Origin: Cadophora sp. MPI-SDFR-AT-0126
Lineage: Eukaryota > Ascomycota > Leotiomycetes > Helotiales > Ploettnerulaceae
NCBI GenBank assembly: GCA_020747065.1
Contig: JAGMVK010000016.1
Location: forward strand, 868,001 to 932,000
Length of the DNA stretch: 64,000 nt
Direction of reading: 5' to 3'
The notes under the pieces were generated by a model. The model was not told the DNA's origin. It worked only from the letters and a program-made list of their open reading frames with translations, and searched no databases. Position numbers and translations under genes: made by a program. Every line of letters begins with the position of its first letter. Positions within the stretch are counted from its first letter, which is position 1. Shown here in pieces: positions 36,401 to 49,455 of the stretch.

Positions 36401-38777
36401 TGGTACGGGTACGAGTACCAATTTACTCCGTACCTCTGTTGACCTCATATTCTCTGTTACGGTATCCTTAAGTCCAGGTCCAAGATATGCGGTTACTTCT
36501 CCTTTCGAACTCACGAGCTCATGACGTTCCATTCTTTGCCTCAGTTCCTCACCGGTTCTATATGCCCAGAATCACAGTAACATCTACCCTTCAAAAAGCC
36601 ACCCGTATACGCATATCTCAGCACCGCTATACCTACCTCCCGTTCAAACAATCTTCCTTCCGTCCGGGAAAATCAGACGGTATATTCAAGTTCCCAGTCC
36701 ATATCTCTGGAGGGGAAAAAAAAATTCTTGGTATGACTTCGGATGGTTTTGAAATGGACGGAGGGATGGTATATCGAATGTTCTCCCAGAGACTCTAAGC
36801 CGACGACAGCAGCTGCATGATCAACTTGAGAATCGTGATCGTTAGACGAGCTGTCAGACCGTCTGGTTACCAAGTCTTTCTGCGTCCGGAAATGTCGCTC
36901 GGTTCAGTAAGTAACGCGATGTGATACCTACCATCCATCGAGATTCGACATTCGAGAGTCAAGATCAAAATGCAAAACACAAAGTTCACCACCATCATCG
37001 AACTGCTCAACACAGCCCGTCTCGCACATCCTGTTTTCATGCCTTGATCTGAACAGCTGTTCTACCTCTGCATGACGTGACCCCCAACTGACCCCCCATT
37101 CTTCCCATTCCGATGCTTCCAGCCAACGCACCACAGAACCAAGTTTTCGGGTCACATTCCCTCACGGGATCTGCCCATGCATGAACACCTAACCTAAAAT
37201 CGCCAATTCTAGTCAGGTCCAGAAAGCAAATATCAAATATCGAGAAAGTGTCGTCCAAGAGCCTCCTAGATATGTGTGACCCAACGGGAAAAAGGAATTG
37301 ACAGACTTCACTACCATCCCAACATCCAGGAATCGAAATTGATTCATCTCTGCATGAACACAAAAGAAATGGAAATGGGAAAAACAAAATGACCACATCA
37401 CAAGTCCGCTCACGAAGCAGCATATCCCACATTCCTCCACATCTTCGTTCCCCCCCACTCTACCAACAAACAGTTTCTACCCTCATCTCCATACAAGGGC
37501 GGAATCAACTTGAAATCCAACATCTCAGCCCGAAAGCATCCAACACTAGTCCACTTACCTACCTACAAACCTCTCTGCAACCAACTCAACGGCCAATGAG
37601 CCCTTTCTAGCTCAATATTAGTCCACTAACTCGCCTACATCCATACGTACGTTCATGCCTACATGCCTACCTACCTACCTCCCTCCCTCCCTCCAACCAC
37701 CTCCACCTCAACCTCCAACTTGCCCAGCCCGGCCGGCCAACAACAACAAGTACTTCACCAACACTATTCAAAGAAGCACACACATTCCAGAGAACGAGGC
37801 AAGGAATTCGCCTACCCTTATCTTCCTTCTTTCTTCCATCCTCCTTCCATTCCCTTTTCCTTCATCCCCACGCCACAATCAAGACCCTGAAAACGATCCC
37901 TCACTTCTCACTCACTTCCAGATTTCCAGATACTCACACTTCACATCTCACATCTCACATCCAGTTTCCCAGATGCTCACATTTCAATTCTCACAACTGA
38001 CCATCTTTTTTTTTCACTGACTTCCTGTACCAACATGCCCAAATTTCCATTTCTGGGTTACTTGAGCGAGAGAGTGAGCGAGGGAGACGTAAGCGCCGTC
38101 TGATAGTTCTCTATTCTATTCGGTGTTTTGATTGTATTGATTAATTTATGTATTTTCTGCTCTGTCTGTCTATGCCGAGGAGATACTCAAGAGCGCAAAC
38201 GTTGTAGTGCATGTACAATCGCCCATCGAATCCTTACTTTCGGGTATTATATTTCTCTCACTCACACTTCTCTCTAAGTGTGTTTGTTTGACCCGCTGTA
38301 TGAATAAACCCAGTATGCAGCCTCAACCCAAAGCGTTAAGCCATCAGTATCTAAGCGCTCGCCAACAACTCCGCAGCACGCAAGCGAAGTAATCTACTCG
38401 CAACAACTGCAAATATTCGGAACAGATCCATCCGATATCTAAGCAGTCAAGCAAGCAGTCACACTAGACCGATACTCTAACAACGCTAATAGACCGAAAG
38501 TGACAGGTCATATTTCGGATGTCGGATGTGAGCATGAATGAGATGACAGGCGTTGAGATGAGACGAGACGATCGCGATCGAAATCGATATCAGAAAGCGG
38601 TGAGGAAATATCAGATTTCCGAGAGAGCGGTTGTGGAGTCTGATTCCGCAGGAAGAGGTGGAGTGGAGGCGAGGGAGGAGACGTTGACGGTGTAGCGGTC
38701 TGAGCTGGCAGCTCCACCCCCACTTATGAGCCTCGAGCTTTGATCTCCGGAGTTTGAGTGATGGGTCAATTGGGAAA
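27413..38777. other. long gene-poor region between two convergent genes
   Basis: About 11.4 kb lies between the 3' ends of the MOSC and Vip1 genes with no convincing coding gene. The longest ATG-initiated frames are about 100-150 codons, lack recognisable motifs and change frame without matching splice sites. Examples are minus 30947..30612 and plus 33475..33789. Strand-biased composition is evident: C/T-rich on the plus strand at 37.4-38.0 kb, ending in a T-run just before ATG 38034, and the reverse bias around 30.2-31.3 kb. Both resemble fungal promoter or leader DNA. Long non-coding transcripts or a highly interrupted gene are possible. I see no LTRs or tandem arrays. Confidence 0.5.
37666..37694 (+). 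repeat. CCTA/CCTC tetranucleotide microsatellite
   Basis: Consecutive CCTA units passing into CCTC units, in the pyrimidine-rich stretch of the gene-poor region. Confidence 0.9.
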
Positions 38778-41700
38778 TCATGAAGTCGTTTGAGTACTTT
38801 GCGCCGCCTCAGCCTCCTGTGCGTGCATCTGTTCCGGCGTTTCCTTCGTCGGGGATGTATCCAGACTGCTTGGCCTCCTGTAGAAATCTTCTCTGGGTGC
38901 AGCTTCTTCTTGAAGTTCTGCTGGACTCTGCGTTGTATTGTGGGAATCGCCCTTGTTGATCGTGGTATTGATAGGAGCTACTTGTTCGTCCTGCTCTTCT
39001 TTCTTGTGGAAGGTATGTGATTCGCTCAGGTTGACTGCTAGGAAGCTTTTGGGGAGTTTGACTCTGTTGGGTACTTTGTTAGCCTCGTGTTCATGACTGT
39101 AGGACGGGGACAAAAAAGGGCAGAGGGACGAACTGGTGGAACTTGGCCCGTAATGAATCGATGACTTCCTTCCATTCCATATGCGAGGTCAAGCTTCGCC
39201 TTGGTGCGCAACTGATGCAATGCTTGCTATCCAGTTGCACATCCAACGGATCAAAAGTATGGCAACCAGGGCTGATGGTGATGCGAATTGAATAGGCATA
39301 TTTGGCTACATCTTCAACGCCAGGAGGGGTCTTGTTCTCGGATTCGTACAGCTCAAAAGATATGTGAGAGAGGTAATCGAGCTCCGGAATGGCACTTCGC
39401 TTTATCTTTGTCTGGATACCGCCTTCGAGAATGCAGTTGAGCAGTGTGTAGATGTGCGACTCTTTGGTGAAGTAGATAAACGACTTTGCATCATCGGAAG
39501 CTTGCATTTCTTCAAGGTCTTGAACAATTTCCTTGAGGAGAGGAAGTGATGTCAGTAAACCAATCTCCAACTTCTCAGCATCGGTCATCCCATATTCTTG
39601 AGGGCAGATATAGTCGAACAAAACCTTGGCCATCTTGTACAACTCTCGCAGCTTCTCGAGTCTAGCATCGGTCTTCGCCTTAGTCTGACTACTTCCTGTA
39701 AATAAGCGAAAGTATTGCTCTGGTGTTTCGTCAGAAATCTTGCTTCCAACCATGACCGATCGACGTCTGAACATGCGTCTATGAAGACTCTTGTTTGTGT
39801 CGGATTTCTCAATTGAGACGGTCTGGCTGTCAATGACGGCTTCCTCTGGATCTCTGGGTTGCGCCTTCTGCTTTTCGATACCCTTTGATTCCGCTGCAAT
39901 AGCCTCTTCTTCTTCCACAAGAATGGTCTTGCTTGGGGTGAAGACCCATTCCAAGAATTGGCGATTGTGTAAAGCGTCGAACTTCATTGTGTCGTAGAGC
40001 TCAGAAATCTTGCTTGGATCGACCTTCTCTGCATCGCAGAATTCACTGAACAGCTTCTCCCATCTTTCCTTGAACAGCTCTGCATCTTCACCACAGCACC
40101 ATCGAGATTGAATATTGCTAGTTGCCGTTGCTTGCGCGAGTGAACCGCCATTCGAGGTAGATTCTCCCTTCTCTTTATCGCCCGGATTAGCAATGGCATT
40201 GAGCGATGATGAAGCGCCGCCGTAGAGTTTGCTATAATTGGCACGCATGACTCTTCGGTGAAACTTCATGAGCTGGACCACGTATCTCTGCACTATCGAT
40301 GGCTCTGGCATATTGGCGGGCCATGCAAATTGTGGTGGAGCCTCATTGCCTTGACGAAGCAAACCCTTCAACTTCTTCTTCACCTTGTCCATCTCATCCT
40401 TTGCGGCATTGGAGTCATCGAGGAGATCCTTGCGAACGGTGATGAAATCAGGTGGAAGCTCCTTTTGATCAGTGAAAGCTGAGGCCCAAATCTGTGCACT
40501 GGTGGTGACACGTCGTTCGGAACTGCTGAAAACATGAACCTCGTCAAGAACTTCCTTATTCATCAGCTGCAGATCATTTCGCATATTCTCACCCAATTCT
40601 TGGGACTGATATCTTGCTGAATGAGTCGGCTCTCCGCCCCACTTGACGATCAGCTGAAGCTTGTCAAGAATGAGACTATTCTCTGCAGCTGTAATTCTGG
40701 ATAGTGTGATGCCCGATAACGAATCTTGTCTCTTTGGTGACCGTCCCACGGGCTCTTCACCATCTTCATGGCTGTCTTCTGCACCATTCGCCTCATGCTC
40801 CTTGGGATCCTTGAGCGCTTCCGTGACATCGGTCATTCCTGCTTCATCGAGAGATCCTAGGGTAGTGACAAGCAGCTCCTCCGGCTTTCGCTTTCTGAAC
40901 ATGGGCTTAATCTGGACCTTTGTTCCTGCCCATCCGCCCTTCTTTGCCAGTACATTCTTCAGAGTCCGAAGCTTCTCACGATCTTCAACGCCCTCTTGAA
41001 GTGCCTCGTCAACCGCGACAGCCACACTATCAAGAGCAGCTTCGCCTGTAAGAAGGACCTCCTCTTGGTGACCCTTCAATAAATCTATGAATGGCCTGGT
41101 GTGGAAAGTAAACTTGTACTTCTGCTTTGGCGTTCGGTCTGCATGACGAACCACGGACACTACACCCTTGAGCTTCCAAGTATGCTTTGGTGCTGGAGGC
41201 GGTGGAGGTGGCATATCGCCATTCGTGACGCTGGTTGTTGGTGTGGGTGTCGTTGGGACTGTTGACGGAGCTGTAGATGGCGCGCTGGTCGGCAGAGTAA
41301 CAGCAGGCGGTGGAAGCAGTGTTTGGGACGGAACTGTTGGTAAGGGAATGCCTCTATCCGCTCCAGGAGGGGACGTTCTCGGAGTCGGTGCAGCAGAAGC
41401 TTCGGGTGAACCACCATGAGGTGTCGACTTTTTATGATGATGTGCATGTGCGTGAAGTTTTGACATACTAGGAGATTTGGAGAGAATCTGCTGCAGGGCG
41501 GATCGATGCCCATCCTTGGGGAGAGTTTCCTTGCGACTCACAGGACTGACGGCTCCGTCTGGCTGAGGTGAAGTAACACCTGAAGCGACCCCAGATGCGA
41601 CCCCCAGCTGCTTCTGCTTTTCCTTGATGAACATATCTTTAAGAATCCTCGCACATTGATCATAGTATTCTTCGTTGTCCTTGACGAAACTCCATCCATT

Positions 41701-43671
41701 CACATCGATCACAAAGCTCTTTCCTTCGGCGCGCAACAGATCGAACCCACAGACTCGTTGGCCAAAGCTAGTAGCAATCCGGCTTGCCATCGCAGTTTCG
41801 TCTTTCGATAAGCTGGTGATATACCGAATCTCTTTGCCATGGGTATTTCGCCTAACCAAGCCATCAACAACTGGTGATTTCCGAGTCTCGGCGTGACAGT
41901 AATTTGGTCCAACGGTATACGCCTTGACGTCTTCCGAATTGTCAACTTTCATAAACTTTTCGTAGAGATAGCTGCTTCCTGGTTCCAGAATGGCTCTCGG
42001 AGTATTCATGTCCTCCACCCATTCAGAGCTCTTGTTGCCGATCTTGCGGAATAGCTTTCGGGCTCCGCCACCTTGGCTCTTCGGAAAGTAGATGCAGATA
42101 TTGTGGTCTTCTCCACTGATTGGTTTTTCAACGAATGGTTTCGCTAGCAGCGTTCCATCCACGCTTAAGGTGTCACCATCGTCGAGCAGCTCGACTTTTC
42201 GAGGAGCTTTGCACTGGCCACCCGTGCCATCTTCCGGACCTTCAAGAACAACGCCTGTCGTGTCCTTCAAATGCTGTGCCATCTCGGCAGTAAGAATACT
42301 TGGTCCACCATCACGGTTGACTTCCACTCGCTTTGGGGTTGGAACATTAATCTTGTCTAAGATCATCAAACAGATTCGGCGATCCCACAAAATCTTTTGC
42401 ATAGGCACATCGTTGACACAAAATGGCTTCCGAGCCTTGACATAAGCAATTGCCTTGTCCAGAGGAAAACCATCGGAATAGAATGATATCAAGAAGTCGC
42501 AGACCGGCCAGTTCTCCACATCTTCGTCTAAAATTACCTTGTCGCCAAAGACAACCACCTCAAACTCACCCTTTGATATCAGGCGATTCAGAATATTTCG
42601 ACTTGGCTTACTTCGAGCCTTCACATCAAGAGCACATACACCAATGATTCCAATCGACGAAGCCTTCTCCTCGTCTCTATCTCGTTTGGAGTGCATCCCC
42701 CTCTCGCTGCTTGGACTATGACTGCTTGCGCCTGTGCTTCCGCTGAATCTTCTCTTTGCTCGACTCCTTGATCGTCCTGGAGCTTGGCTCCTAGGCGCTC
42801 CTTCTCCCCTCTGGACAGCATTTCGCTTTGCAATCTCGTTCGCGGCTTGTGGGGTCTCTCGTGGTGTCAATTGGTGACCGTTGTGTCCCTGGGTTGAGAA
42901 TTGACTTGAAGATGACGTGGTGACAGAGACCGCAGATGTCCCTGGTTCCGCGTGTAGACCTTTGGTATTGGGAGAGAGTGCGCCAGATGGTGCTCTTCCT
43001 CCAACTGTCGCGGCTGAAGTTGCTCCTGTGCCAGGTTCCGAGCCATTTGCAGAACCAATTGAACTTGGTGCTCCACCTGCCCGTGCCGAACTTAGAGAGT
43101 ACATAGAGGACACCGACATTCTTTTCGACTCAATCTCTGACATAGAAGGTCTCTGTCTCAGGGCCGGATCTGGCAATTGGGAGACCATCGGTGTTTCCTC
43201 CGCCATGTTTCCGGGAGAAAGCTTTGGGGTATCAAAATCTTCCACGGCAAAATCGTCTCTGCTTGTCCTCCTGCTTGTGGCCGCTACTGCCTTCAAATCC
43301 GCCACGTTGACTCGCTGGCTGTATGTCGAGGAAGTTCGAGATCGTGATAGAGAAGGTCTGTGTTGAGGAGGGGGCATAGAAATACTGGCGCGGTCCGAGT
43401 GAGTCTCAGTAGTTCCTGGCTCCGCATATCGGCCCTTTCGTGTTGATGGATTGAGTACTCCTGCGGCAGAGGAGAGGCTATGAGAGGCCGTACGAGGCTT
43501 CAACTTGGGGGGATTAGTCGTCGTTGGGGGAGAATGTGTAGAAGGTGGATTTGCCTGTTCCAAGTTTGGGCGGCCAGAACTTTGCAAAGAAGTTGTCGTC
43601 TCCACCGCTGCTGTTGGTGCTGGACTAGGATGCTTAGTCGTGGACATACCGCTGGTCACAGGAGGGTCCAT
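38778..43671 (-). CDS. Vip1/Asp1 inositol hexakisphosphate kinase / pyrophosphatase
   Basis: Bifunctional PPIP5K: the N-terminal kinase phosphorylates inositol hexakisphosphate or IP7, and the C-terminal histidine-acid-phosphatase-like domain removes the product, setting inositol pyrophosphate levels for phosphate sensing and polarity. Exons 43671..39134 and 39063..38778 (intron GTTCGT...CCCAACAG) encode 1607 residues. Residues 1 to about 335 are Ser/Pro-rich and probably disordered. The kinase begins near residue 340 (IGIIGVCALDVKARSKPSRN) and runs through FCVNDVPMQKILWDRRICLM and AYTVGPNYCHAETRKSPVVD. A Pro/Thr/His-rich linker follows, and the phosphatase signature RHADRTPKQKYKF is near residue 840. 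Later blocks include LVTTLGSLDEAGMTD and QYFRLFTG. The start is the first ATG (context GCCATGG); the frame reaches further upstream but only from a TTG. Length is somewhat above yeast Vip1, owing to N-terminal and linker extensions. Confidence 0.96.
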
Positions 43672-44373
43672 GGCCAGAAGCGGGGATTCCTTTTTACGAC
43701 TTCCAATTGTCGAAAAGGAGTCGCAGCACAAGACGAGGATGAGGCAGAGCGACTGTCTGAATGATGCTCGTGCGACGCAGGCGAAATCTCATGTTGACCT
43801 CGAAATTCATTTTTGTCCCTCCCCTGTCCTCCTAAGGTTTATCCTTATCAGTAATGACGTTTGTTCTTCGACGTGGGACAAGGGGCGTGGGCGTAGGCGG
43901 CCTACAGGGCAGTAGTGACCACCGATGAAGAGGCCATGGCTGATGGCTGGATGGGACAGTGATGGATGCTGAAAAGGATGCAGCCATCGTAGAGGGATGG
44001 CTGTAAATTGAGGTTATTCACACATGAAAAGGCTAAACATATCATGCAGGTGAGAAGAAAGGAAGGAGATGGGAGATGCTAGGCTGCACGTTTTGATTTT
44101 TTTGGGCTATCCCCCACGTACGTCCGCCTCACTGTGACTGTCCCTGTCACCATGACACTTAGGCGAGGCCAGCAAGCAAAAAAGCAACAACACTTGGTCC
44201 AGTGCAGGGGTGCTGGTGGTCGGTCGGCATCGGCAAAAATAATTATTTGTCCGATGAAAAAAGTTGCGACAGCTCCAGCTCTAATGAACACCACCACCAC
44301 CATGCAATTGTGACCACTGCCACCACTATACCGATTCTACGAAAGGCAGGGCTAAGACGCGAACATCGAGAAG
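43672..44373. promoter_or_regulatory. divergent promoter between Vip1 and Utp21 genes
   Basis: The 702 bases between the two start codons must contain both promoters. A T-run (44094-44104), a CACCA cluster (44289-44301) and C/T-poor DNA are seen. No further gene. Confidence 0.5.
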
Positions 44374-47300
44374 ATGCCGTCAAGTCTGATTGAACGTGGT
44401 CAAGATGGTCCCGTAACGAAAAGGCAGAGGCTCAATGGAGCTGATGCGCCGCGAACCACGAAACGGGAATCGAAGCTTTTCTCGCCCTTCAGGGTACACA
44501 CCTTGGAGTAGTCTGTATTGGAGGACTTTGCTGACATGTTATTAGACAATTGGATTGGTATCCTCGACTCCGGTACCCTTCACATCCGTCGCCCTAGGCC
44601 AGAAGACTTTTCAAATCACAACCTCTGTTGGGAGATGTCTACAAACCTACGACCTCAAGCGCGGCCTCGGCCTGATATTCCTCACTCGACCACAGACTCC
44701 AGAGGATATAACTGCAACATTGGCGTGCAAAGATGTCGTTTTCGCAGCATTTGGCGGCGGGGAGGCAACTCCGGGATTCTGGGTGTTCAAGCGGGGGAAG
44801 AAGGTGGCTGAACTGGACGTTCCTACAGACCTAGTAGAACCCATCAAGCAGATTTTGACCTTTGGCACATGGATCGTAGGATGTTGCACGACGAGGATTG
44901 AAGTATGGAAATCGTCTACATACGAACATTACACGACGCTATACCCAACAGCGGCACCAAAGGGCGGGAATGAGTTGACAGGAGGAATTTCGAATATGCC
45001 TACATACTTAAACAAGATTTTTGCCGGAAGAAAAGATGGAGGAGTCGAGATATGGAATGTTAATTCTGGAAAGTTAATCTTCACGATCATGCCACCTGCA
45101 GCGAATTGTGGTGCGGTCACTGTACTTCAGCCTACTCCAGCTTTGTCTCTACTGGCAATCGCATATTCGGAAGGGCCTCTGATCATTCACGACATTCGGA
45201 CCGACAAAACTGTGATACAACTTGATGGAGGCAACTCGCCAGTTACATCTATTTCATTTCGAACTGATGATTTGGGTGCTGGTGACGATGGACGGAAAGC
45301 GGGAGTTATGGCAACAGCTGGTCCAGATACTGGCGATGTGACATTCTGGGATCTCAACAATGGTGGAAGGGTCATGGGAATACTACGAGGAGCTCATAAC
45401 CCGCCATCAGACGCCGGGGTTACTGTCGGAGGCGGTGTCAGTAAGGTCGAGTTCCTCTGGGGCCAGCAAGTGGTTGTGACAAGTGGATTGGACAATTCTC
45501 TGAAGACTTGGATATTCGATGAATCGCCGTTCTCTCCCATTCCGAGGATCCTCCATTCTAGAAGTGGCCATGCAGCTCCTGTCACGAAGCTTCTTTTCCT
45601 CCCGTCTGATTTCGATGGTGCGGATAGTGGAGGGAAATGGCTTCTGAGTGCTGGAAAAGATCGCAGTCTGTGGGGATGGAGTTTACGAAAAGATGCACAA
45701 AGTACGGAACTCAGCCAAGGCAACATTCGCAAGAAAGCCAAGAAGCTGGGGCTGTTGGCAAATACATTGGCGAACCAGTCGAGTTCTCTGGAAGATCTCA
45801 AGGCACCAGAGATTACATGTGTAGCGATGTCACTGAATCGCGATGGTGGGTTTGGAGCAAATGCTGGAAATGGTGCTATTTGGCAGAAAGGGATCCAACG
45901 AGATAAGAAGCCTACAGATGCTACGTCGAGTGGAATGACTGGATGGGAAAGCGTAGTGACAGGCCATCGGCAAGATAATGTTGCTCGGACCTGGTTTTGG
46001 GGAAGAAAAAGGGCTGGCCGATGGGCTCTGGAGACTGGTGATGGCGGATATGTCAGCAGTGTTGCCATGAGTCCTTGTGGTACCTTTGCTGTCGTGGGAT
46101 CGGAAACTGGCGGTATCGACACATTCAATCTGCAATCCGGACAACATCGACAACGGTATCCATGCAAGCTGACGAAGGTCCAAGCAAAGAAGATTAAACT
46201 TCAATTGCAATTGGAAGCAGAGGGTTCTGCACCCCCAGCAAAATCTGGCACCTTCCAACTCGGACTTGGGAAACATAGAAAGGCCGTCACCGGACTGGTC
46301 GTGGATTCTCTGAACAAGAACGTCATCAGTTGTTCTCTGGACGGTAAAGTCAAGTTTTGGGAATTCGGGAGCGGAAAACTCGTCGATGAAGTTGACTGGT
46401 ACCCTCAAGTTGGCCTCACTGGCATCAGATACCACGCACCGAACGACCTCATCGCACTAGCATGCGATGACCTCTCTATTAGGATAGTTGACCTTGCCAC
46501 AAAGAAGACCATTAGAGAACTTCGTGGCTGCCAAGGATCCATCAACGATTTCTGCTTCTCCAATGACGGCCGATGGATAATCGCTGCCTCACAAGACTGT
46601 GTCGTCCGTGTCTGGGATCTCCCCACCGGTCACCTCATTGATGCTATCCGCATGGAAACACAATGTACAGCCCTCTCCTTCTCCGCAACAGGTGAATTCC
46701 TGGCAACAACATGTGAAGGCCAAGTTGGCGTCAACATCTGGAACAACATCACACTCTTCAAACACGTCCCCACACGACACATCTCAGAAAGCGACATCGC
46801 ATCCATATCCGGACCAACCGTCTCTGGAGAGAATGGGCAAGACCTTCTCTCCGGCGCCTTCGAAGACGAGACTTCCGAACCTGAAGACTCCGCCCCCGCC
46901 CCCTCCTTAGAACAGCTGAGCGAAGACATCATGTCTCTCAGTCTTGTACCAAAAAGTAATTGGATGACCCTCCTCCACCTCGACCAAATCAAAGAACGCA
47001 ACAAACCGAAAGAAGCGCCCAAACTTCCTGAGAAAGCACCCTTCTTCCTCCCAGCCCTCGATAACGCCGTGCCGGTGTCCAGAGTAGACGACCAGTCTGC
47101 GGCTACTACGGCTGCGGAACGCTCGAGAATCATGAAGATGGGGAGACAGGTTACTGAGGGCGCATTCACCATAACGCTGCGTGCGGGTAGTGAGTCGGGT
47201 GATTGTAAGTTCATCCCCTTCATCCATCCCAACCCATCCCAAACTAACAATAATTCAGACACACCCTTCATAACCCACCTCAAAACCCTCTCCCCCTCAA

Positions 47301-47581
47301 CCGCAGACCTCGAGATCCGGTCTCTCTCCCCAGATCCCTCCAACAACGAACAACTGCACTTCGTCCACGCCCTCACCAGCCGGCTCAAATCCAACCGCGA
47401 TTTCGACGTCGTGCAGGCCTGGATGGCTGTGTTTTTGAGATTGCATGTGGAAACTTTGATGCTGGATGAGGAGGTGAGGGATGCGGTCAGGGAGTGGAGG
47501 GAGGTGGCGGAGAGGGTGAAGGTCGGGATGTTGGCGGGGTATAGTAGTGGTGTTTTTGCGTTTTTGAGGAGTACGAGATAG
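44374..47581 (+). CDS. Utp21 (WDR36) U3 snoRNP WD40 protein
   Basis: Nucleolar subunit of the UTP-B module of the small-subunit processome, required for 18S rRNA maturation. Exons 44374..44493, 44546..47204 and 47259..47581 give 1033 residues. The first intron (GTACAC...TTATTAG) joins KRESKLFSPFR to TIGLVSSTPVPFTSVALGQK, the expected Utp21 N-terminus. Two WD40 propellers follow, with blocks such as VTFWDLNNG, LKTWIFDES, GSINDFCFSNDGRWIIAASQ and CVVRVWDLPTGHLIDAI. An acidic linker around residues 800-830 precedes the Utp21-specific C-terminal domain (DLEIRSLSPD, DFDVVQAWMAVFLRLH). The second intron (GTAAGT, CTAAC branch, TTCAG) is 54 nt, a multiple of three with no stop, so retention would insert 18 residues. 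Splicing is preferred because it restores SESGDYTPFITHLKTLSP. Length fits the family (yeast about 940). Confidence 0.95.
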
Positions 47582-48936
47582 AGGAATGATCATAGAGATA
47601 TGTTTTTGAGCTGTTGTTGGAAGCTTAAACAGCACTGAGTAATGAATTGAAGGAGGATATTTGGCTGATTAAAGTGTGCCTATCCCTATTCATTCAATGT
47701 GATTGCTCCTTCAAGCCTAACGAGCCTCTCCTCCTTTCTCCATTCGACTTGTGATCCAAATCATAGCCCTAGATACGGCCGCACGCTATTAGCGCCGGCT
47801 CTGAGGATCTTTGTTTACTTCTGGTCTTGCAAGAGTCTACGCTGCACGCAAACTTCTTCCAATAGTACGGAAAACTTTGTCGACAGGAATTGACCATGAT
47901 GTCCCTCCCTCTCTATCTGCCGAGAAAAGCTACATTTACTTTCACTTTGGATGTCTTAAAATCCATCATCGCTTCTATATCTGCAAACCCTAGAACATTA
48001 GGAGCCTGACAGAGTTATTTATTCTCTTTTTAATCTATCCCTCCTGAAGAGAACTTAGTTCACGCATCCTTTGGGTTTCACCTGGTTTATGATTAATGAG
48101 AAGCCTCTACTTGGAGTCTCGCACCGATCATATACCACATCCAAACTAACAAGCTTTTATTCACCTACCTCTACAAATCTTAACCCTTTCCAGAGGAATC
48201 CCAGCTTCAAATATCGATTTTAAGGTTCAAAATTATCGCTACATAAACTTCTTGCCTGCTTCAGTGGCGCCCCACATGTGACTGCCGTGCCGCCATAGCG
48301 TTCGGCACTTCTGATCCACGGGACTAAATCAAACTTAGATAGTAATCAGAAAACCTCGGGTCTTCCACTTCGACTCGACCTCGGACCAAGGATCGAACGG
48401 TAATAATTGAGGGGCTCTAGTGGTTTGATTGCTTCGTGGAAAGTTTTAGCTTGGTAAAGAATTGTCTTTTCGCCGAGAGGGCGGTGCTTTTGGAATGGAT
48501 GGTTGAGAAGCTTACATGTCGGACTGGTACACTTTCCCCTGAAATTAAATGTAATGCGGTGGGCCGAATGGACCAAAACGTAGTTTGTGGCATATTGTGT
48601 GGTAAGAAGCCGTCGGTATGGCCTGTGTCCATAGCGAATTTTGACGGCCTGGCTAGAAAATGAAGATCTCACAAGCCTGAAGTCGTATATTTTCACCTAC
48701 TGGACATTTTCGATGATCTGCTCTATCGCTCAGCGGTATTACAGATATCTAGAGGTGGAGATCACATACAGCTTGGCTTTGTAGTGCATTACGCTGCCAT
48801 TCAACACGGGTCCCCTGGATGGTAATAGGATCCTCGGCACATTTTTTATATTACTTTCACCTTGTCAATTTATTATGCATACATTATGACTTGGCAATAC
48901 AAGATATCATTACCAAAACTGTCTTGGCTAACTCGT
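47582..48936. other. intergenic region, nothing recognised
   Basis: About 1.35 kb between the 3' end of the Utp21 gene and the 3' end of the minus-strand NTF2-like gene. Moderately AT-rich; only short unrelated open frames. No RNA gene or repeat seen. Confidence 0.4.
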
Positions 48937-49455
48937 TCATGTGGATTTCATCTCCTTCAACTTCGCAAGCAAGGCGCTCCTATCCCACCAAACTCTCCCC
49001 TCCAGGATCTGCAGTCCATCCGTCCCTTGACCCTCAACTTCACTCTTCCCAACCCTGAACATCAGCTTCCGCCTCGCCGCAACCGATTCGTCTTTCTCAC
49101 CACCCAGCCCGAAATGCGTAACAGCCTCCAGGAGTATCAAATCAGATCTCGAATCTCCTGGACCCAAAGCAGGATGAGGAGATGAAGCAATAAAAAGAAC
49201 ATTTTCCAGCTCGTGTTTAATGCTTCTGAATTGCCCGAAAAGTCTCCTCATCCACTCCCATATTTCTGAGCCGCCTTGGTAAATGGTGCCGTCGGTATCG
49301 TAGAATGTGCAACTTGGTGCATAGAATTCGTAGAATGGACCGGAGAGATCTCCCGAGTCGACTTGCTTGGCGTATTTTTCGAGAAATGCAAGGGCTGGAT
49401 ATTGACGTGTGGTGTCGTTCCACGTCTTCTCGCTGAGGACAATTTGGCTAGTCAT
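48937..49455 (-). CDS. NTF2-like (SnoaL-type) domain protein
   Basis: Single-exon protein of 172 residues. The pattern AFLEKYAKQVDSGDL, then FYEFYAPSCTFYDTDGTIYQ and GSEIWEWMRRLFGQF is that of the cone-shaped NTF2-like fold (an N-terminal helix pair, a loop with Tyr/Phe, then the curved sheet). A basic stretch (AARRKLMF) and WWDRSALLAKLKEMKST close the protein. No signal peptide. Fungal proteins of this class act as small polyketide cyclases or isomerases, or have no known activity; the ligand cannot be read from the sequence. It is transcribed divergently from a flavin reductase-like gene 518 bp away, suggesting possible shared regulation in a small oxidative or catabolic unit. Confidence 0.82.
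   Translation of the reverse strand: MTSQIVLSEKTWNDTTRQYPALAFLEKYAKQVDSGDLSGPFYEFYAPSCTFYDTDGTIYQGGSEIWEWMRRLFGQFRSIKHELENVLFIASSPHPALGPGDSRSDLILLEAVTHFGLGGEKDESVAARRKLMFRVGKSEVEGQGTDGLQILEGRVWWDRSALLAKLKEMKST

Noticed and set aside
40984..43366. Plus- and minus-strand short frames inside the Vip1 gene
   Set aside because: They are shadows of one continuous 4.5-kb coding exon with strong homology features.
45394..47394. Long minus-strand frames (up to 257 codons) across the Utp21 gene
   Set aside because: They are antisense shadows of a well-conserved WD40 gene; the translations lack any family pattern.
48725..48740. tRNA A-box-like gctcagcgg
   Set aside because: No B-box follows within tRNA distance.
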